Shown: positions 45,239-55,051, numbered from the stretch's first letter. The stretch is DNA of 64,000 bases from Bartonella sp. M0177 (GCF_016102285.1 NZ_JACFOY010000001.1:930001-994000), one strand, 5' to 3'. Program-made: numbers and translations. The notes: generated by a model not told the origin, from the letters alone.

Positions 45239-45820
45239 TCAATCAATTACGTGTTTAAGACCAGCACGGAAATAATCCCAACCGGTCCATAGAGTAAGAA
45301 TAGCGGCGACCCACAACATGACAAGTCCGAATTCGGTTGCATAAGGAATAACTTTGTCACCAGCAGGGCCGGCAAGCAGAAAAACAATGGAAAACATTTG
45401 CACTGTCGTTTTCCATTTTGCGAGCCTTGAAACCGGCACACTTACTTTGAGAGAAGCCAGATATTCACGCAATCCTGAAACCAGAATTTCCCGACAGAGA
45501 ATGATGATTGCAGCCCAGAGAGCCCATCCTGCAATTGTACCATCGGCGGCAAGCAATAAAAGACACGCCGAGACAAGAAGTTTATCGGCAATCGGGTCAA
45601 GCATACGACCGATATTTGAGGTCTGTTTCCAGACGCGGGCAAGATAACCGTCGAAAAAATCTGTAATAGAGGCAACCACAAATATGACAACCGCCCACCA
45701 GCGCGCCGTATCGGTCGATTGCAGACGGCCTTCTACGAAAAAGCACAAAACGACAAGCGGTACAGCAACAATGCGTGCATATGTAAGGATGTTTGGCAAC
45801 GATAAAGTATGATTTTTCAT
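45239..45820 (-). CDS. pgsA: CDP-diacylglycerol--glycerol-3-phosphate 3-phosphatidyltransferase
   Basis: This membrane enzyme makes phosphatidylglycerol phosphate, the precursor of phosphatidylglycerol and cardiolipin. The 193-residue protein has about five helices and the complete CDP-alcohol transferase motif: DGYLAR, eight residues, G, RML, D, PIA, D. The N-terminus SLPNILTYARIVAVP is typical of PgsA. It lies upstream of moaD and downstream of uvrC with a 173-bp gap, so pgsA-moaD-moaE may have their own promoter. Confidence 0.96.
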   Translation of the reverse strand: MKNHTLSLPNILTYARIVAVPLVVLCFFVEGRLQSTDTARWWAVVIFVVASITDFFDGYLARVWKQTSNIGRMLDPIADKLLVSACLLLLAADGTIAGWALWAAIIILCREILVSGLREYLASLKVSVPVSRLAKWKTTVQMFSIVFLLAGPAGDKVIPYATEFGLVMLWVAAILTLWTGWDYFRAGLKHVID

Positions 45821-45993
45821 TCTGCCGTAATCAATCCTTTTAATGTCTTATGACTGCTTTAGGGCGAAACATAGCAAGCGGCCAATTGATTGCATTTTAT
45901 AAAAATTAATCGAATATACCTCTTTAACAAAAAGGCCATCGATTGAATCGAGATACATATATAAATTAGCGATAGAATTGACAGAAACAAGCA

Positions 45994-48006
45994 TTATCTT
46001 TCATTAAAATGATCGTGAATTTGTTGAGCTGTTGCTGCTGATATTCCTTCGACTTTCATCAAATCTTCCACGGCTGCACCGGCAACGGCTTTTGCCGTTC
46101 CGAAATGGCCAAGCAAAGCGCGTTTCCTGGCCGGTCCGATGCCTTCCACTTCGTCGAGCGGATTTTTCATCATTTCTTTTTTACGTTTTATACGATGGGT
46201 ACCGATGGCAAATCTATGAGCCTCATCACGTAGCCGCTCGAGAAAATAAAGTACCGGGTCACGCGGTGGTAACATGAAAGGTGGACGACCGGAAACAAAA
46301 AACCGTTCCCGTCCTGCCTCGCGATCGACACCTTTTGCAACGCCGATAGCAGTGACAACATCGTCAATGCCGAGTTCTCGGAGCATCTCGTGCACAACTG
46401 TCATCTGGCCCTCGCCACCATCAATCAGAATAATATCAGGCCAAGCCGGAAAACTGTCGTCATTGCCGGAATTATCATCGGCTTCAGGCGTCGGTATACC
46501 ATGCTCTTTGATGAGCCTTTTGAACCGCCGGTCGATAACCTCCTTCATCATACCGAAGTCATCACCCGGTGTAATATCGGTCGAGCGGATATTGAATTTT
46601 CTGTATTGGTTCTTGATAAAACCGTCGCGTCCGGCAACGATCATGCCGCCCACCGCATTGGTTCCCATGATATGCGAGTTATCATAGACTTCGATACGGC
46701 GGGGTACTTTTTCAAGGCCGAAGGTTTCGGCAACTCCTTGCAACAGTTTGTCCTGTGTCGACGTTTCAGCGAGCCTACGTCCCAAGGCTTCGCGTGCATT
46801 GGTCAGCGCATGTTCAACCAGTGACTTTCTTTCACCTCTTTGCGGCACAGAAATTGTGACTTTGCGCTCGGCTTTTTCGGTAAGAGCTGTAGCGAGCAAT
46901 TCTTCCTCGTCGACATGGTCGGAAAGCAGAATAAGTTTCGGTACCGGTTTGTCATCATAAAACTGTGCAAGAAAAGCGCCGAGCACTTCGGGGGCAGAAA
47001 TCGAAGGGTCAGCTTTGGGAAAATAGGAACGATTTCCCCAATTCTGTCCGGTTCTGAAAAAGAACACCTGAATGCAGGTCATTCCGCCCTGTTGGGCGAT
47101 TGCGAAAACGTCCGCTTCATCAACTGTTTGGGGGTTGATTTCCTGATGCCCCTGAATATGGGACAAGGCCGACAAACGGTCGCGATAGACGGCAGCCCTT
47201 TCAAAGTCGAGTTTGTCGGCCGCTTCCCGCATGATTTTTGCCATATTGTCTTGAATAGCCTGACTTTTTCCTGAAAGAAATGCTTCCGCCTCGTCGACAA
47301 GTTTCATGTAGTCGGCATCGCTGATTTCATGTGTACAAGGTGCTGAACATCTTTTGATCTGATAAAGCAGGCATGGTCTCGTACGTGATTCCATGACAGA
47401 ATCTGTGCATGTCCTGAGCAAGAACGCTCTTTGCATAGCGTTGATTGTTCGCGTTACAGCACCGGCAGACGCAAAGGGGCCGAAATAATCACCTTTACGA
47501 GACCTTGCACCCCGATGTTTATAGATAGCAGGAGCGCGTGTATCGCGCGTAATGATAATATAGGGAAAGCTTTTATCATCGCGCAGAAGAACATTAAAAC
47601 GCGGGCGCAACCGCTTGATAAGATTGGCTTCCAGAAGAAGAGCTTCGGTTTCTGTGCTGGTGACCACGAATTCCATATAATGGGTGGCCCGTATCATGCG
47701 CGCAATACGGTTGTTATGTCCGTGTCCACGCGCATAGTTCGACACGCGTTTTTTTAAATTACGCGCTTTGCCAACATAAAGAACGTTACCATCCTTGTCG
47801 AACATCCGGTAAACGCCCGGTTTATTCGGCAAATTTTTTACAAATTCCTGAATGAGTGGTGCACCGGTGAGCTTCAGATCATCATTTTTGAAACCACCCT
47901 TATCCCAGATAATATCGGGTGTCAGCGAAGCCGAATGACGATCGTCATCCGATTTCGCTTCCTGATTTTTAGCGGCCTCAGTGTTTTGTTCGTTCAAGGA
48001 TTTCAT
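45994..48006 (-). CDS. uvrC: UvrABC endonuclease subunit C
   Basis: UvrC makes the two incisions around a DNA lesion in nucleotide excision repair. The 670-residue protein has an unusual, polar N-terminal extension of about 50 residues. It is followed by the GIY-YIG nuclease domain ([20 protein letters not shown]), the UVR domain ([16 protein letters not shown]), the RNase H-like C-terminal nuclease ([28 protein letters not shown]), and a tandem helix-hairpin-helix ([23 protein letters not shown]). It starts 2 bp after the SDR stop. Confidence 0.97.
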   Translation of the reverse strand: MKSLNEQNTEAAKNQEAKSDDDRHSASLTPDIIWDKGGFKNDDLKLTGAPLIQEFVKNLPNKPGVYRMFDKDGNVLYVGKARNLKKRVSNYARGHGHNNRIARMIRATHYMEFVVTSTETEALLLEANLIKRLRPRFNVLLRDDKSFPYIIITRDTRAPAIYKHRGARSRKGDYFGPFASAGAVTRTINAMQRAFLLRTCTDSVMESRTRPCLLYQIKRCSAPCTHEISDADYMKLVDEAEAFLSGKSQAIQDNMAKIMREAADKLDFERAAVYRDRLSALSHIQGHQEINPQTVDEADVFAIAQQGGMTCIQVFFFRTGQNWGNRSYFPKADPSISAPEVLGAFLAQFYDDKPVPKLILLSDHVDEEELLATALTEKAERKVTISVPQRGERKSLVEHALTNAREALGRRLAETSTQDKLLQGVAETFGLEKVPRRIEVYDNSHIMGTNAVGGMIVAGRDGFIKNQYRKFNIRSTDITPGDDFGMMKEVIDRRFKRLIKEHGIPTPEADDNSGNDDSFPAWPDIILIDGGEGQMTVVHEMLRELGIDDVVTAIGVAKGVDREAGRERFFVSGRPPFMLPPRDPVLYFLERLRDEAHRFAIGTHRIKRKKEMMKNPLDEVEGIGPARKRALLGHFGTAKAVAGAAVEDLMKVEGISAATAQQIHDHFNER

Positions 48007-48008
48007 AA

Positions 48009-48773
48009 TTATTCAATTCGTCCTGCAATATCCGGCGTTTGCCACATAAGATGCTGGCCACCATCTAAAGCAATCATTTGTCCGGTTATTGACGTTTGCC
48101 ACCAAAAATAACGTATAGTTGCGCCAAATTCGGACAATTCCGGTCCATGTTCAAGCAAAACAGAACGCGCCTGCCTTAAAAAATCCTCTTCCTCCTGCCT
48201 TGGACTTTTAAGTGCTGGTCCCGGGCCAATAGCATTGACACGGATACGCGGTGCAAGTGCCTGAGCCAGAGTTTTGGTCAATGTCCAGAGTGATGATTTG
48301 GATAAGGTATATGACAAAAAATTGGGATTAAGCTTTAAAACGCGCTGGTCAATAATATTGACAATTAATCCTTTCAAATTGTCCGGCAACAGAAAAAACA
48401 TGCGGTCAGCCAAGAGAGCAGGGGTTTTCAGATGGATTGAAAAATGTTTATCCCAGACATCCATATCAAGTGCGCCAATGTGGTCATCAAGAAATAGAGA
48501 GGCATTGTTGACAAGGATTTCAACAGGCCGTCCCATTTTTTCTGTCACTGTTTCCAAAAGGCCTCTGCCATGCGTTTCCAGAAGATCGGATTGGAAAGAC
48601 AATGCTTTGGCTCCGGAAGCTTCCAGTTTGCGCACAAGCGCGTCGGCTTCATTCTTCCCTTCATTATAATGAATTGCGAGATCGAAACCATGTTTAGCCA
48701 AATCAAGCGCCATTGCGGCGCCTAAACGTTTGGCACCGCCTGTAATCAGAACGACAGGACGCTTCTTTTCCAT
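48009..48773 (-). CDS. SDR family oxidoreductase (pteridine-reductase-like)
   Basis: This 254-residue SDR has the cofactor motif [19 protein letters not shown]; the GGxKRLG spacing recalls FolM/pteridine-reductase-type SDRs. NNAS replaces NNAG, and the catalytic YTLSK is present (with Ser in the INIID region less clear). The C-terminus has [12 protein letters not shown]. The substrate is not determined; a dihydromonapterin or pteridine reduction role is possible. The SDR-uvrC-pgsA-moaD-moaE order is conserved in Rhizobiales. Confidence 0.88.
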   Translation of the reverse strand: MEKKRPVVLITGGAKRLGAAMALDLAKHGFDLAIHYNEGKNEADALVRKLEASGAKALSFQSDLLETHGRGLLETVTEKMGRPVEILVNNASLFLDDHIGALDMDVWDKHFSIHLKTPALLADRMFFLLPDNLKGLIVNIIDQRVLKLNPNFLSYTLSKSSLWTLTKTLAQALAPRIRVNAIGPGPALKSPRQEEEDFLRQARSVLLEHGPELSEFGATIRYFWWQTSITGQMIALDGGQHLMWQTPDIAGRIE

Positions 48774-49482
48774 TTGATCTAACAGTTTCCGTTGACAATC
48801 TTTTGTAAAGCCCGAACTCTCGCCAAGTTTGAACCGTTACAGTCCAAAATGGCGATATTTTCTGCTGAAATCAAGGCTTGTAAAATCACAAAGCAAACCA
48901 ATCAGTTGCACAGAGAAAAGAATTTTCAAATTTATGTAGCCGTAAGACGCTTATAGCGCATTGCTAAAAATGGAACGCCGCTTTAACCGGCAGATGATTG
49001 TAAAACTTACTAGACTTGGAAAATGAACTCCAGAAAACCAGTGCGGAAGGATCGAAAAAAAGCTCACCTGTTTTCTGAAGACTATGGTTGTTTGTAACCA
49101 AGCGCCTGAAGGTCAGAAGCGGCCATCTTCTTTTATACTTTCCCACACTTCATTCCATTTTTTTGGCTTTCAAGGAGGCTATAAAAGTGATGTTGTGTGC
49201 TGTGAAAGAGTTTGTTGAAGTTTTACCGAGCCTGTAGCCAACGATCTTTTTGGGATGGACTGGAAACCAATTCCAACCGGAAATTATTGCATGAGCACCG
49301 ATAGCAAGAACGCTCAATCGGGAGAGCTAAGCCCCACGAATTTTCTAAAAAACATTATCTTGAAGCCAGCCCGTTAAACCGCTTTATAGAAGCCCGTTTA
49401 TCTTGAGATAGAGCAGCAAAAAAGAGAGTTTGCAGCAGACTTTTTTTAGAAAAAGAGTGGAAGATCAGCAGCGGGCTTCCTA
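48774..49482. other. 709-bp gap with a possible small plus-strand transcription unit
   Basis: No recognised gene. On the plus strand, AAGGAGG (49172-49178) precedes a 16-codon ORF (GTG 49187-49237). The next frame is open from 49219 and has an ATG at 49255 for a 40-residue ORF ending at 49377, which includes the segment MDWKPIPTGNYCMSTDSK. A terminator follows at 49427-49447. A single frameshift would join the two frames, so a decayed small gene is also possible. The upstream part of the gap has no clear features. Confidence 0.35.
49427..49447 (+). terminator. Orphan plus-strand terminator
   Basis: AGTTTG (49427-49432) pairs with CAGACT (49436-49441), six pairs with one G-U and a three-base loop, and six further T residues follow (49442-49447). 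No recognised plus-strand gene precedes it; both neighbours are on the minus strand. Confidence 0.55.
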
Positions 49483-49968
49483 TTATTTGACTGCCCGACA
49501 GTTACCGTCCTGAATTCGCCATTTGTCGAAACCTTCAACACAGAATTCGACATTATAGCCACTCACACCGGTGAAGCCTTGGCCGTATTCCACCATATAA
49601 TAAAGAGGATAACTTGACCCGTCATTCATTACGGCTGTAGCGCGACAAAATTGACGGGGGATATTAAGCTTTGTTGCCGGATTTTCACCCCGTGCCATCG
49701 TTATATCTTTAACTTGTTCGATACGAACGTCCGGTAACCCCGGAACATTACGAACTTCATGACGGAACTTGTAACCGACTTCCCATAAAGTACGTTTATA
49801 ACCACACACACCGGCATCGTTCACTGCAGAAGCTTGCGTTTGAGGAGCTGATGATGCCGCCAAATCGGCTGCTGTTGCAGAATTCACGCAGGCATAGAAG
49901 CCAAGCCCGAAAACCGAGAAAGACAAAACTTTGCGAAAACTTGCGTTAAAGAACGATGACTTTTGCAT
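49483..49968 (-). CDS. Secreted protein with four conserved-looking Cys, unknown function
   Basis: This 161-residue protein has a signal peptide (MQKSSFFNASFRKVLSFSVF, cleavage near TAA-D). The mature part has four cysteines, in GVCGYKR, RQFCRATA, VEFCVEGF and GNCRAVK. They could form two disulfides in a compact beta-rich periplasmic domain with tyrosine- and glycine-rich segments (PLYYMVEYGQGFTG). I do not recognise the family. In-frame starts further upstream (50010, 50046) would overlap or crowd rlmJ and lack a ribosome site. It follows rlmJ after about 60 bp. Probably soluble in the periplasm or secreted. Confidence 0.75.
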   Translation of the reverse strand: MQKSSFFNASFRKVLSFSVFGLGFYACVNSATAADLAASSAPQTQASAVNDAGVCGYKRTLWEVGYKFRHEVRNVPGLPDVRIEQVKDITMARGENPATKLNIPRQFCRATAVMNDGSSYPLYYMVEYGQGFTGVSGYNVEFCVEGFDKWRIQDGNCRAVK

Positions 49969-50029
49969 GATTATTCCACATTGACCATTTCTGGGCTCAA
50001 TATGTTTCATTGTCTCAAATCCGTCAAGG

Positions 50030-50887
50030 TCAAACAGCTTCACCATTTATCCATTCGTTAATTAATTGTGCATGTTTGTCTACGCCAAGGCGCTCAAGCA
50101 AAAATGCTTTGAGCTTGTTCATTTCCTGGGGCAACACATAAGGTGGATTGACAATAATCATACCACACCCGTCGAGTCCCGGCATTTCCGAGCGTTGTTT
50201 AATTCTAAGCTCCAGTCGCAAGATTTTCGGTATCGAAGTGCTTTTCAACTCGTTCATGAACCAATTGAGTTCATTATAATGTTTGACAGGATACCAGAGA
50301 GCGTAGATTCCGCCGGAAAAGCGCTTATATGCTTTTTCGAGACCTTCAATAAGCCGTTCGAATTCGTCTGTTTTTTCAAATGGCGGATCAACCACGATTA
50401 GTCCGCGCTTTTCTTTTGGTGGTACGTGGGCACCAAGCGCAAGATATCCATCAAGATGGATGATACGGGCCTGATAATCGCCGGCAAAATTATTCGCCAA
50501 TTTCCTATAATCAGCTTCATGGAGCTCTATTGCCGTTAACCGGTCCTGTTTTCTTAAGAGCTTCCGCTCGAGGTAAGGTGAACCCGGATAGCGGGTCAAT
50601 TCGCTTTTTTCGCCATTAAGTCCAATGACCACATCAAGCCACGGCTTGATCAGCAATTCGATGTCGGGTTGAACCGGCCGATCAAGGATGCGTCCGATAC
50701 CATCAATCCATTCACCGGTTTTTTGGGCCTCATCCGAAGAAAGATCATAAACGCCGATCCCTGCATGTGTATCGATCACGCGGAAAGCATGGTCTTTCTT
50801 TTTTAAGTATTCGATGATGCGGGCGATAATGATGTGTTTGAACACATCGGCAAAATTGCCCGCATGATAAATATGACGATAATTCAT
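50030..50887 (-). CDS. rlmJ: 23S rRNA (adenine-2030 N6) methyltransferase
   Basis: RlmJ methylates one adenosine of 23S rRNA. The 285-residue protein has the family start MNYRHIYHAGNFADVFKHI, the SAM-binding DTHAGIGVYDL and the catalytic DPPFEKTDEFERL. The family is cytosolic and non-essential. Minus strand, 25 bp after the L,D-transpeptidase stop. Confidence 0.95.
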   Translation of the reverse strand: MNYRHIYHAGNFADVFKHIIIARIIEYLKKKDHAFRVIDTHAGIGVYDLSSDEAQKTGEWIDGIGRILDRPVQPDIELLIKPWLDVVIGLNGEKSELTRYPGSPYLERKLLRKQDRLTAIELHEADYRKLANNFAGDYQARIIHLDGYLALGAHVPPKEKRGLIVVDPPFEKTDEFERLIEGLEKAYKRFSGGIYALWYPVKHYNELNWFMNELKSTSIPKILRLELRIKQRSEMPGLDGCGMIIVNPPYVLPQEMNKLKAFLLERLGVDKHAQLINEWINGEAV

Positions 50888-50912
50888 TATTTTGTTCTAA
50901 CCGTTTCTGATA

Positions 50913-51677
50913 TCAGCCGAGGCCGATTTTATGCGGCAAAACAACAGCACGGGTTCCGACTGGCACACGACTATAAAGATCGATAATATCCTGATTGAGA
51001 AAACGGATACATCCCGAAGATACCCGCTTGCCGATTGACCAGGGTTCGACTGTTCCATGCAAACGGAAAAGTGTGTCTGTTCCGCCTCTATAGAGATAAA
51101 GGGCGCGAGCACCCAGCGGATTGCCCGGGCCACCTTTCATGCCATCAGTCAGATGGCCATATCTTTGAGGCTGCTTTTGTACCATGCTTGAAGTCGGATG
51201 CCATGTTGGCCATGCCGCTTTGCGACCGATTATTGCTTCCCCCTGAAAATCGGCAGCGGCCGACCGCGCAACACCGACGCCGTAGCGCATGGCGCGTCCT
51301 TCCGAAAGTACAAAATAGCAGAAAAAGTTGGTTGGATCGACGACAATAGTTCCAGGCTTATAAGGCATATGGAACGCCACTTCATGGCGCAAATATTCGG
51401 GATTGATGCGGCTTGTATCAACAGCGTTCACTGGGAAACCGTTATCGGTCGTAGCCGCATACATGGATGCGTATTTTTCGTTTACCGGATATTCGCCGTA
51501 ACTAACCTTCTTCTTTTTGGGCGTAACCTTCGGCTTTGCCTTATGTCGCCTTATAACATAGGTCGTTGTCGTTACCGGCTCGCCGGTATCAATCGGAACC
51601 ATTTTGGGTAAAGGGTGGCGAAAAGTACAACCGGCAAGGAAAAGCGGTGCCGAGAGAAGGAAAAAGCGTCTGTTCAT
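50913..51677 (-). CDS. L,D-transpeptidase lipoprotein (YkuD)
   Basis: YkuD enzymes form 3-3 peptidoglycan cross-links or attach proteins to peptidoglycan. The 254-residue protein begins MNRRFFLLSAPLFLAGC, a lipoprotein signal with Cys at residue 17. A basic linker (KPKVTPKKKK) precedes the YkuD domain with the full catalytic pattern HGTVEPWSIGKRVSSGCIR, with nucleophile Cys. It is divergent from the EamA gene, and a CtrA-type box lies between them, 161 bp before this start. The longer frame from 51764 has no signal peptide likeness. Confidence 0.94.
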   Translation of the reverse strand: MNRRFFLLSAPLFLAGCTFRHPLPKMVPIDTGEPVTTTTYVIRRHKAKPKVTPKKKKVSYGEYPVNEKYASMYAATTDNGFPVNAVDTSRINPEYLRHEVAFHMPYKPGTIVVDPTNFFCYFVLSEGRAMRYGVGVARSAAADFQGEAIIGRKAAWPTWHPTSSMVQKQPQRYGHLTDGMKGGPGNPLGARALYLYRGGTDTLFRLHGTVEPWSIGKRVSSGCIRFLNQDIIDLYSRVPVGTRAVVLPHKIGLG

Positions 51678-51837
51678 TTTAAAGATCTCGATAGCGCGGA
51701 CAGACCGTAAGATTATTAAGCAAATTTTAGTCTGTCGTAATTGGAAAAAGCAAATATCCTTCAATAGGTTTGATGAGCAGATAAAAGAAAATGGACATCG
51801 ACTCTTTTCTGCAAATCAATTTTTGTGTGGGAAGCTT

Positions 51838-51852
51838 TTAACACAAAATTAA
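51838..51852. promoter_or_regulatory. CtrA-type box (TTAA-N7-TTAA) near the L,D-transpeptidase
   Basis: TTAACACAAAATTAA followed by CC is a full match to TTAA-N7-TTAA, with the extra C of the CtrA consensus. It lies between the divergent L,D-transpeptidase and EamA genes (161 and 111 bp away). Regulation is inferred from the pattern only. Confidence 0.45.
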
Positions 51853-51962
51853 CCTGACTTGATAGAGGTCTTTGAATCTGGTTTTCTAATTTTTTTGAAT
51901 TAACTCGGATTTCTATTCATAAACTTCCCTTTTATCGGCTTGTTGACCGGAAAGTATGCCAT

Positions 51963-52814
51963 ATGTCGGGCGTGATGGTTTCACTTGTGCTTTTGGCGGC
52001 ATTGATGCACGCACTGTGGAGCGTGGTTTTGAAATTAACCGGTGATGCGAAGACCAATATCACGGTTTTTATGGCGGGTTCTTCTATCCTCGCGCTTGCA
52101 GGTATTCCTTTTCAATCCTTGCCGTCACTTGCGAGCCTGCCGTTTTTGCTCATTTCAGTCTTTGTGCAGGTCGTCTATATGATGCTTGTCGGAATCGTTT
52201 ATCAAAGAGGCGATGTTAGCCAGTCTTATCCGGTGATGCGCGGTGTAGCACCGCTTTTTGTTGCACTCTTTAGCGGGCCTATTCTCGGCGAAAAACTGTC
52301 AGTCAAAGCGTGGTGTGGTGTTATCCTTATATGTTTCGGGGTACTGACCTTGGCGCTTGAAGCAGTAAGACGGAGCAGCAGAATTGACGCCTCCATCATT
52401 CCACTTTCTTTGCTAACGGCTGCTTTCATAGCTTTCTATACTCTCCTCGACGGGATCGGTGTCAGACTATCGGGGGCGCCGGTTTCTTATATTTTAAGGA
52501 TATTTTTTCTGATTGGTTTGGTGAAAGTTGTTTTTGAACTTTTCAATGATAAAACCCGTCAACCATTTTTGTCCCACTTCAAACGTTACTGGTTTATCGG
52601 TCTTGTTGGCGGATTTTTATCGCTCGGATCTTATGGGCTTGCACTTTGGACAATGACAAAGTTACCGGTAGCACTGGTTGCCGCTTTGCGCGAAAGCGCC
52701 ATAGTCTTTGCTGTTATTTTATCCTATTTCGTTTTGCGTGAACATGTGAGCCTCTCGCGCTTTATTGCCTCGATCATCATTGTTATTGGCGTTATTGTTA
52801 TAAGACTGGCCTGA
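51963..52814 (+). CDS. EamA/DMT family transporter
   Basis: This 283-residue polytopic protein has ten helices as two EamA repeats (VSLVLLAALMHALWSVVLKL, then LTAAFIAFYTLLDGIGVRLSG). Export of a metabolite is assumed from the family; the substrate is unknown. It starts 111 bp from the CtrA-type box and is followed by the molybdopterin oxidoreductase after 53 bp, so the two are likely co-transcribed. Confidence 0.88.
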   Translation: MSGVMVSLVLLAALMHALWSVVLKLTGDAKTNITVFMAGSSILALAGIPFQSLPSLASLPFLLISVFVQVVYMMLVGIVYQRGDVSQSYPVMRGVAPLFVALFSGPILGEKLSVKAWCGVILICFGVLTLALEAVRRSSRIDASIIPLSLLTAAFIAFYTLLDGIGVRLSGAPVSYILRIFFLIGLVKVVFELFNDKTRQPFLSHFKRYWFIGLVGGFLSLGSYGLALWTMTKLPVALVAALRESAIVFAVILSYFVLREHVSLSRFIASIIIVIGVIVIRLA

Positions 52815-52867
52815 AAATAGGAAAGTTGTTAAACATATCCGTTTTCATCGACCGAGTCGGAATTGCC

Positions 52868-54988
52868 ATGAACAACGTAAAAATTGGTCATACTGCCTGT
52901 CCCCATGATTGCCCGTCAACCTGCGCGCTTGATGTGGAATTATTGTCTCCGACAAAAATAGGACGGATCAGAGGAGCAAAAGACAACACTTATACAGCAG
53001 GCGTTATCTGTGCAAAAGTCGCCCGTTATAGCGAGCGCGTACACAATCCCGACCGACTGTTGAAACCGCTTGTCAGAAAAGGTCCAAAAGGCGAGGGCAA
53101 TTGGCAGGAAGTCTCATGGTCTGATGCACTCGACCTCATAGCCGAAAACTTTCAAAAGGCAGAAAGAAAATACGATTCAACGACGATATGGCCTTATTTC
53201 TTTGCCGGAACCATGGGGTTGGTGCAGCGCGATTCAATCAATCGTTTACGCCACGCAGGAAAATATTCGCGACAATTTTCGACATTCTGTACCAATACTG
53301 CGGCAACCGGTTATTTTGCCGGTACCGGCAGGATTGCGGGTGTTGACCCGCGCGAAATGGAAAAATCCGATCTTGTTGTGATCTGGGGGACCAATGCGGC
53401 AAGTACACAGGTCAATGTTATGACCCATGTCACCAGAGCACGTAAAGACCATCAGGCACGTATTGTCGCTATTGATGTTTTCGAGAGTGCAACGGTGCGT
53501 CAGGCCGACCTCGGCTTGATTGTAAGACCGGGAACCGATGCAGCCTTGGCCTGTGCGGTGATGCATATATTGTTTCGGGACGGTTTTGCCGATTGGAATT
53601 ATCTGGAACGCTATTGCGATGATCCGCATGGGCTCGAGCGCCACTTGAAAGCAAAAACGCCGCAATGGGCAGCCGAAATTACCGGACTATCTGTTGAAGA
53701 GATAGAAACTTTCGCCCATTGGGTTGGTACAACCAAACGCACTTTCTTCCGGCTTGGATACGGTTTTACGAGACAACGTAACGGCGCGGTTGCAATGCAT
53801 GCAGCGCTTTCTGTCCCCGCAGTTACGGGAGCGTGGCAATATGAAGGGGGCGGCGCATTTTTTTCCAATGCGTCGATATTTGCCCTTAACAAGAATGAAG
53901 TTGAAGGAACGGCTTTCGCTGACCTAAAAATCCGTTCTCTTGATCAATCGAAAATCGGCAGAATCCTGCTTGGCGATAAAGAAACACTTTATGGTGGCCC
54001 ACCTGTAACCGTTTTGTTTATCCAGAACACCAATCCGGCAAATGTTGCGCCCGAACAACGGTTAATCCGGAAAGGTTTGGCTCGCGAAGACCTTTTTACC
54101 GTGGTTCACGAGCAATTTATGACAGATACGGCTAAAATGGCTGACGTTGTGCTACCTGCAACAATGTTTCTGGAACATGATGATATTTATCGGGCAGGGG
54201 GCCAACAGCATATTCTCTTGGGGCCGAAATTGATTGAACCGCCGCTCGGACCGAAGCCCAATCTTTATGTTATCAACGAATTGGCAAAACGGCTCGGATT
54301 TGGCCACATGGCGGGGTTTGACAAGACAGCTATTGAACTTATCGATAATATGTTGAAAGCCTCGCACTTCGGTACTTATGCAGAGCTTAAGGAAAAGCGC
54401 TGGCTTGACGTTCAGCCGCGTTTTGAACGGGCACATTTTCTGAACGGTTTTGCCTGGCCTGACAGGAAATTCCGTTTCAAGGCACAATGGACAGGCTATA
54501 AAGCTCCCGATACTCCCCCTGATACGATGGGATATCAAGGGCCCTATGATGAAATGCCCGATTTTCCAGATCAGTGGGATGTTATTGAAAAAGCGGATGA
54601 AGAACATCCGTTCAAGCTGGTGACCTCGCCGGCACATAATTTTCTCAATTCGACATTTTCGGAATCGCCGACATCTTTATTGAAAGAAGTGCGACCGGAA
54701 CTCATGATTCATCCCGATGATGCGGCAATTTATGAAATTGCGGATGGCGATCTTGTCGAGATAGGTAATCAACGTGGCAGTGTGGCTCTTCATGCGAAAT
54801 TGTTTAAAGGCTTGAAAAGACATGTTGTGGTCTCGCAAGGATTGTTTGCCAATTCAAGTTTTGTTCGGGGGGAAGGGATAAATGTTCTGACCGGAGCAGA
54901 TTCACCGGCTCCCAATGGCGGGCTTGCTGTTCATGATATAAAAGTGTGGGTGAAAAGGCTTGATAATTCTGCCAAGACACAACGTTAA
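52868..54988 (+). CDS. Molybdopterin-dependent oxidoreductase, 4Fe-4S type
   Basis: This 706-residue protein of the DMSO reductase superfamily has an N-terminal [4Fe-4S] motif, CPHDCPSTC, with a fourth Cys about 30 residues later (VICAK). The molybdopterin domain (about residues 55-570; e.g. RARKDHQARIVAIDVF and VLFIQNTNPANVAPEQ) and the MGD-binding C-terminal barrel follow. No twin-Arg signal is visible, which suggests a cytosolic enzyme. The residue that ligates Mo cannot be assigned with confidence and the substrate is unknown. A 14-bp direct repeat straddles the stop codon. MoaD/MoaE in this window serve cofactor synthesis. ATG 52868 is preferred over 52826. Confidence 0.88.
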   Translation: MNNVKIGHTACPHDCPSTCALDVELLSPTKIGRIRGAKDNTYTAGVICAKVARYSERVHNPDRLLKPLVRKGPKGEGNWQEVSWSDALDLIAENFQKAERKYDSTTIWPYFFAGTMGLVQRDSINRLRHAGKYSRQFSTFCTNTAATGYFAGTGRIAGVDPREMEKSDLVVIWGTNAASTQVNVMTHVTRARKDHQARIVAIDVFESATVRQADLGLIVRPGTDAALACAVMHILFRDGFADWNYLERYCDDPHGLERHLKAKTPQWAAEITGLSVEEIETFAHWVGTTKRTFFRLGYGFTRQRNGAVAMHAALSVPAVTGAWQYEGGGAFFSNASIFALNKNEVEGTAFADLKIRSLDQSKIGRILLGDKETLYGGPPVTVLFIQNTNPANVAPEQRLIRKGLAREDLFTVVHEQFMTDTAKMADVVLPATMFLEHDDIYRAGGQQHILLGPKLIEPPLGPKPNLYVINELAKRLGFGHMAGFDKTAIELIDNMLKASHFGTYAELKEKRWLDVQPRFERAHFLNGFAWPDRKFRFKAQWTGYKAPDTPPDTMGYQGPYDEMPDFPDQWDVIEKADEEHPFKLVTSPAHNFLNSTFSESPTSLLKEVRPELMIHPDDAAIYEIADGDLVEIGNQRGSVALHAKLFKGLKRHVVVSQGLFANSSFVRGEGINVLTGADSPAPNGGLAVHDIKVWVKRLDNSAKTQR

Positions 54989-55006
54989 TCAGGACACAAC
55001 GTTAAT
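54976..55006 (+). repeat. Tandem 17-bp duplication at the oxidoreductase stop codon
   Basis: GACACAACGTTAAT occurs at 54976-54989 and again at 54993-55006, with period 17 bp and three bases between. The first copy contains the last codons and the TAA stop of the oxidoreductase. This looks like a recent tandem duplication. Only one copy is translated. Confidence 0.8.
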
Positions 55007-55022
55007 AAAGTCACGGCAAATA

Positions 55023-55051
55023 TTCGAAAAATGATATAGAGTCGTTATAAT
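55023..55051 (+). promoter_or_regulatory. Possible nagZ promoter
   Basis: TATAAT (55046-55051) is perfect for a -10 box. The best -35 candidate, TTCGAA (55023-55028), is weak at 17-bp spacing. It lies 45-54 bp before the nagZ start. Confidence 0.35.

Noticed and set aside
45928-45951. TCGATT/AATCGA dyad with T-run as uvrC terminator
   Set aside because: The two arms are separated by one base, so the real stem would be only about four pairs.
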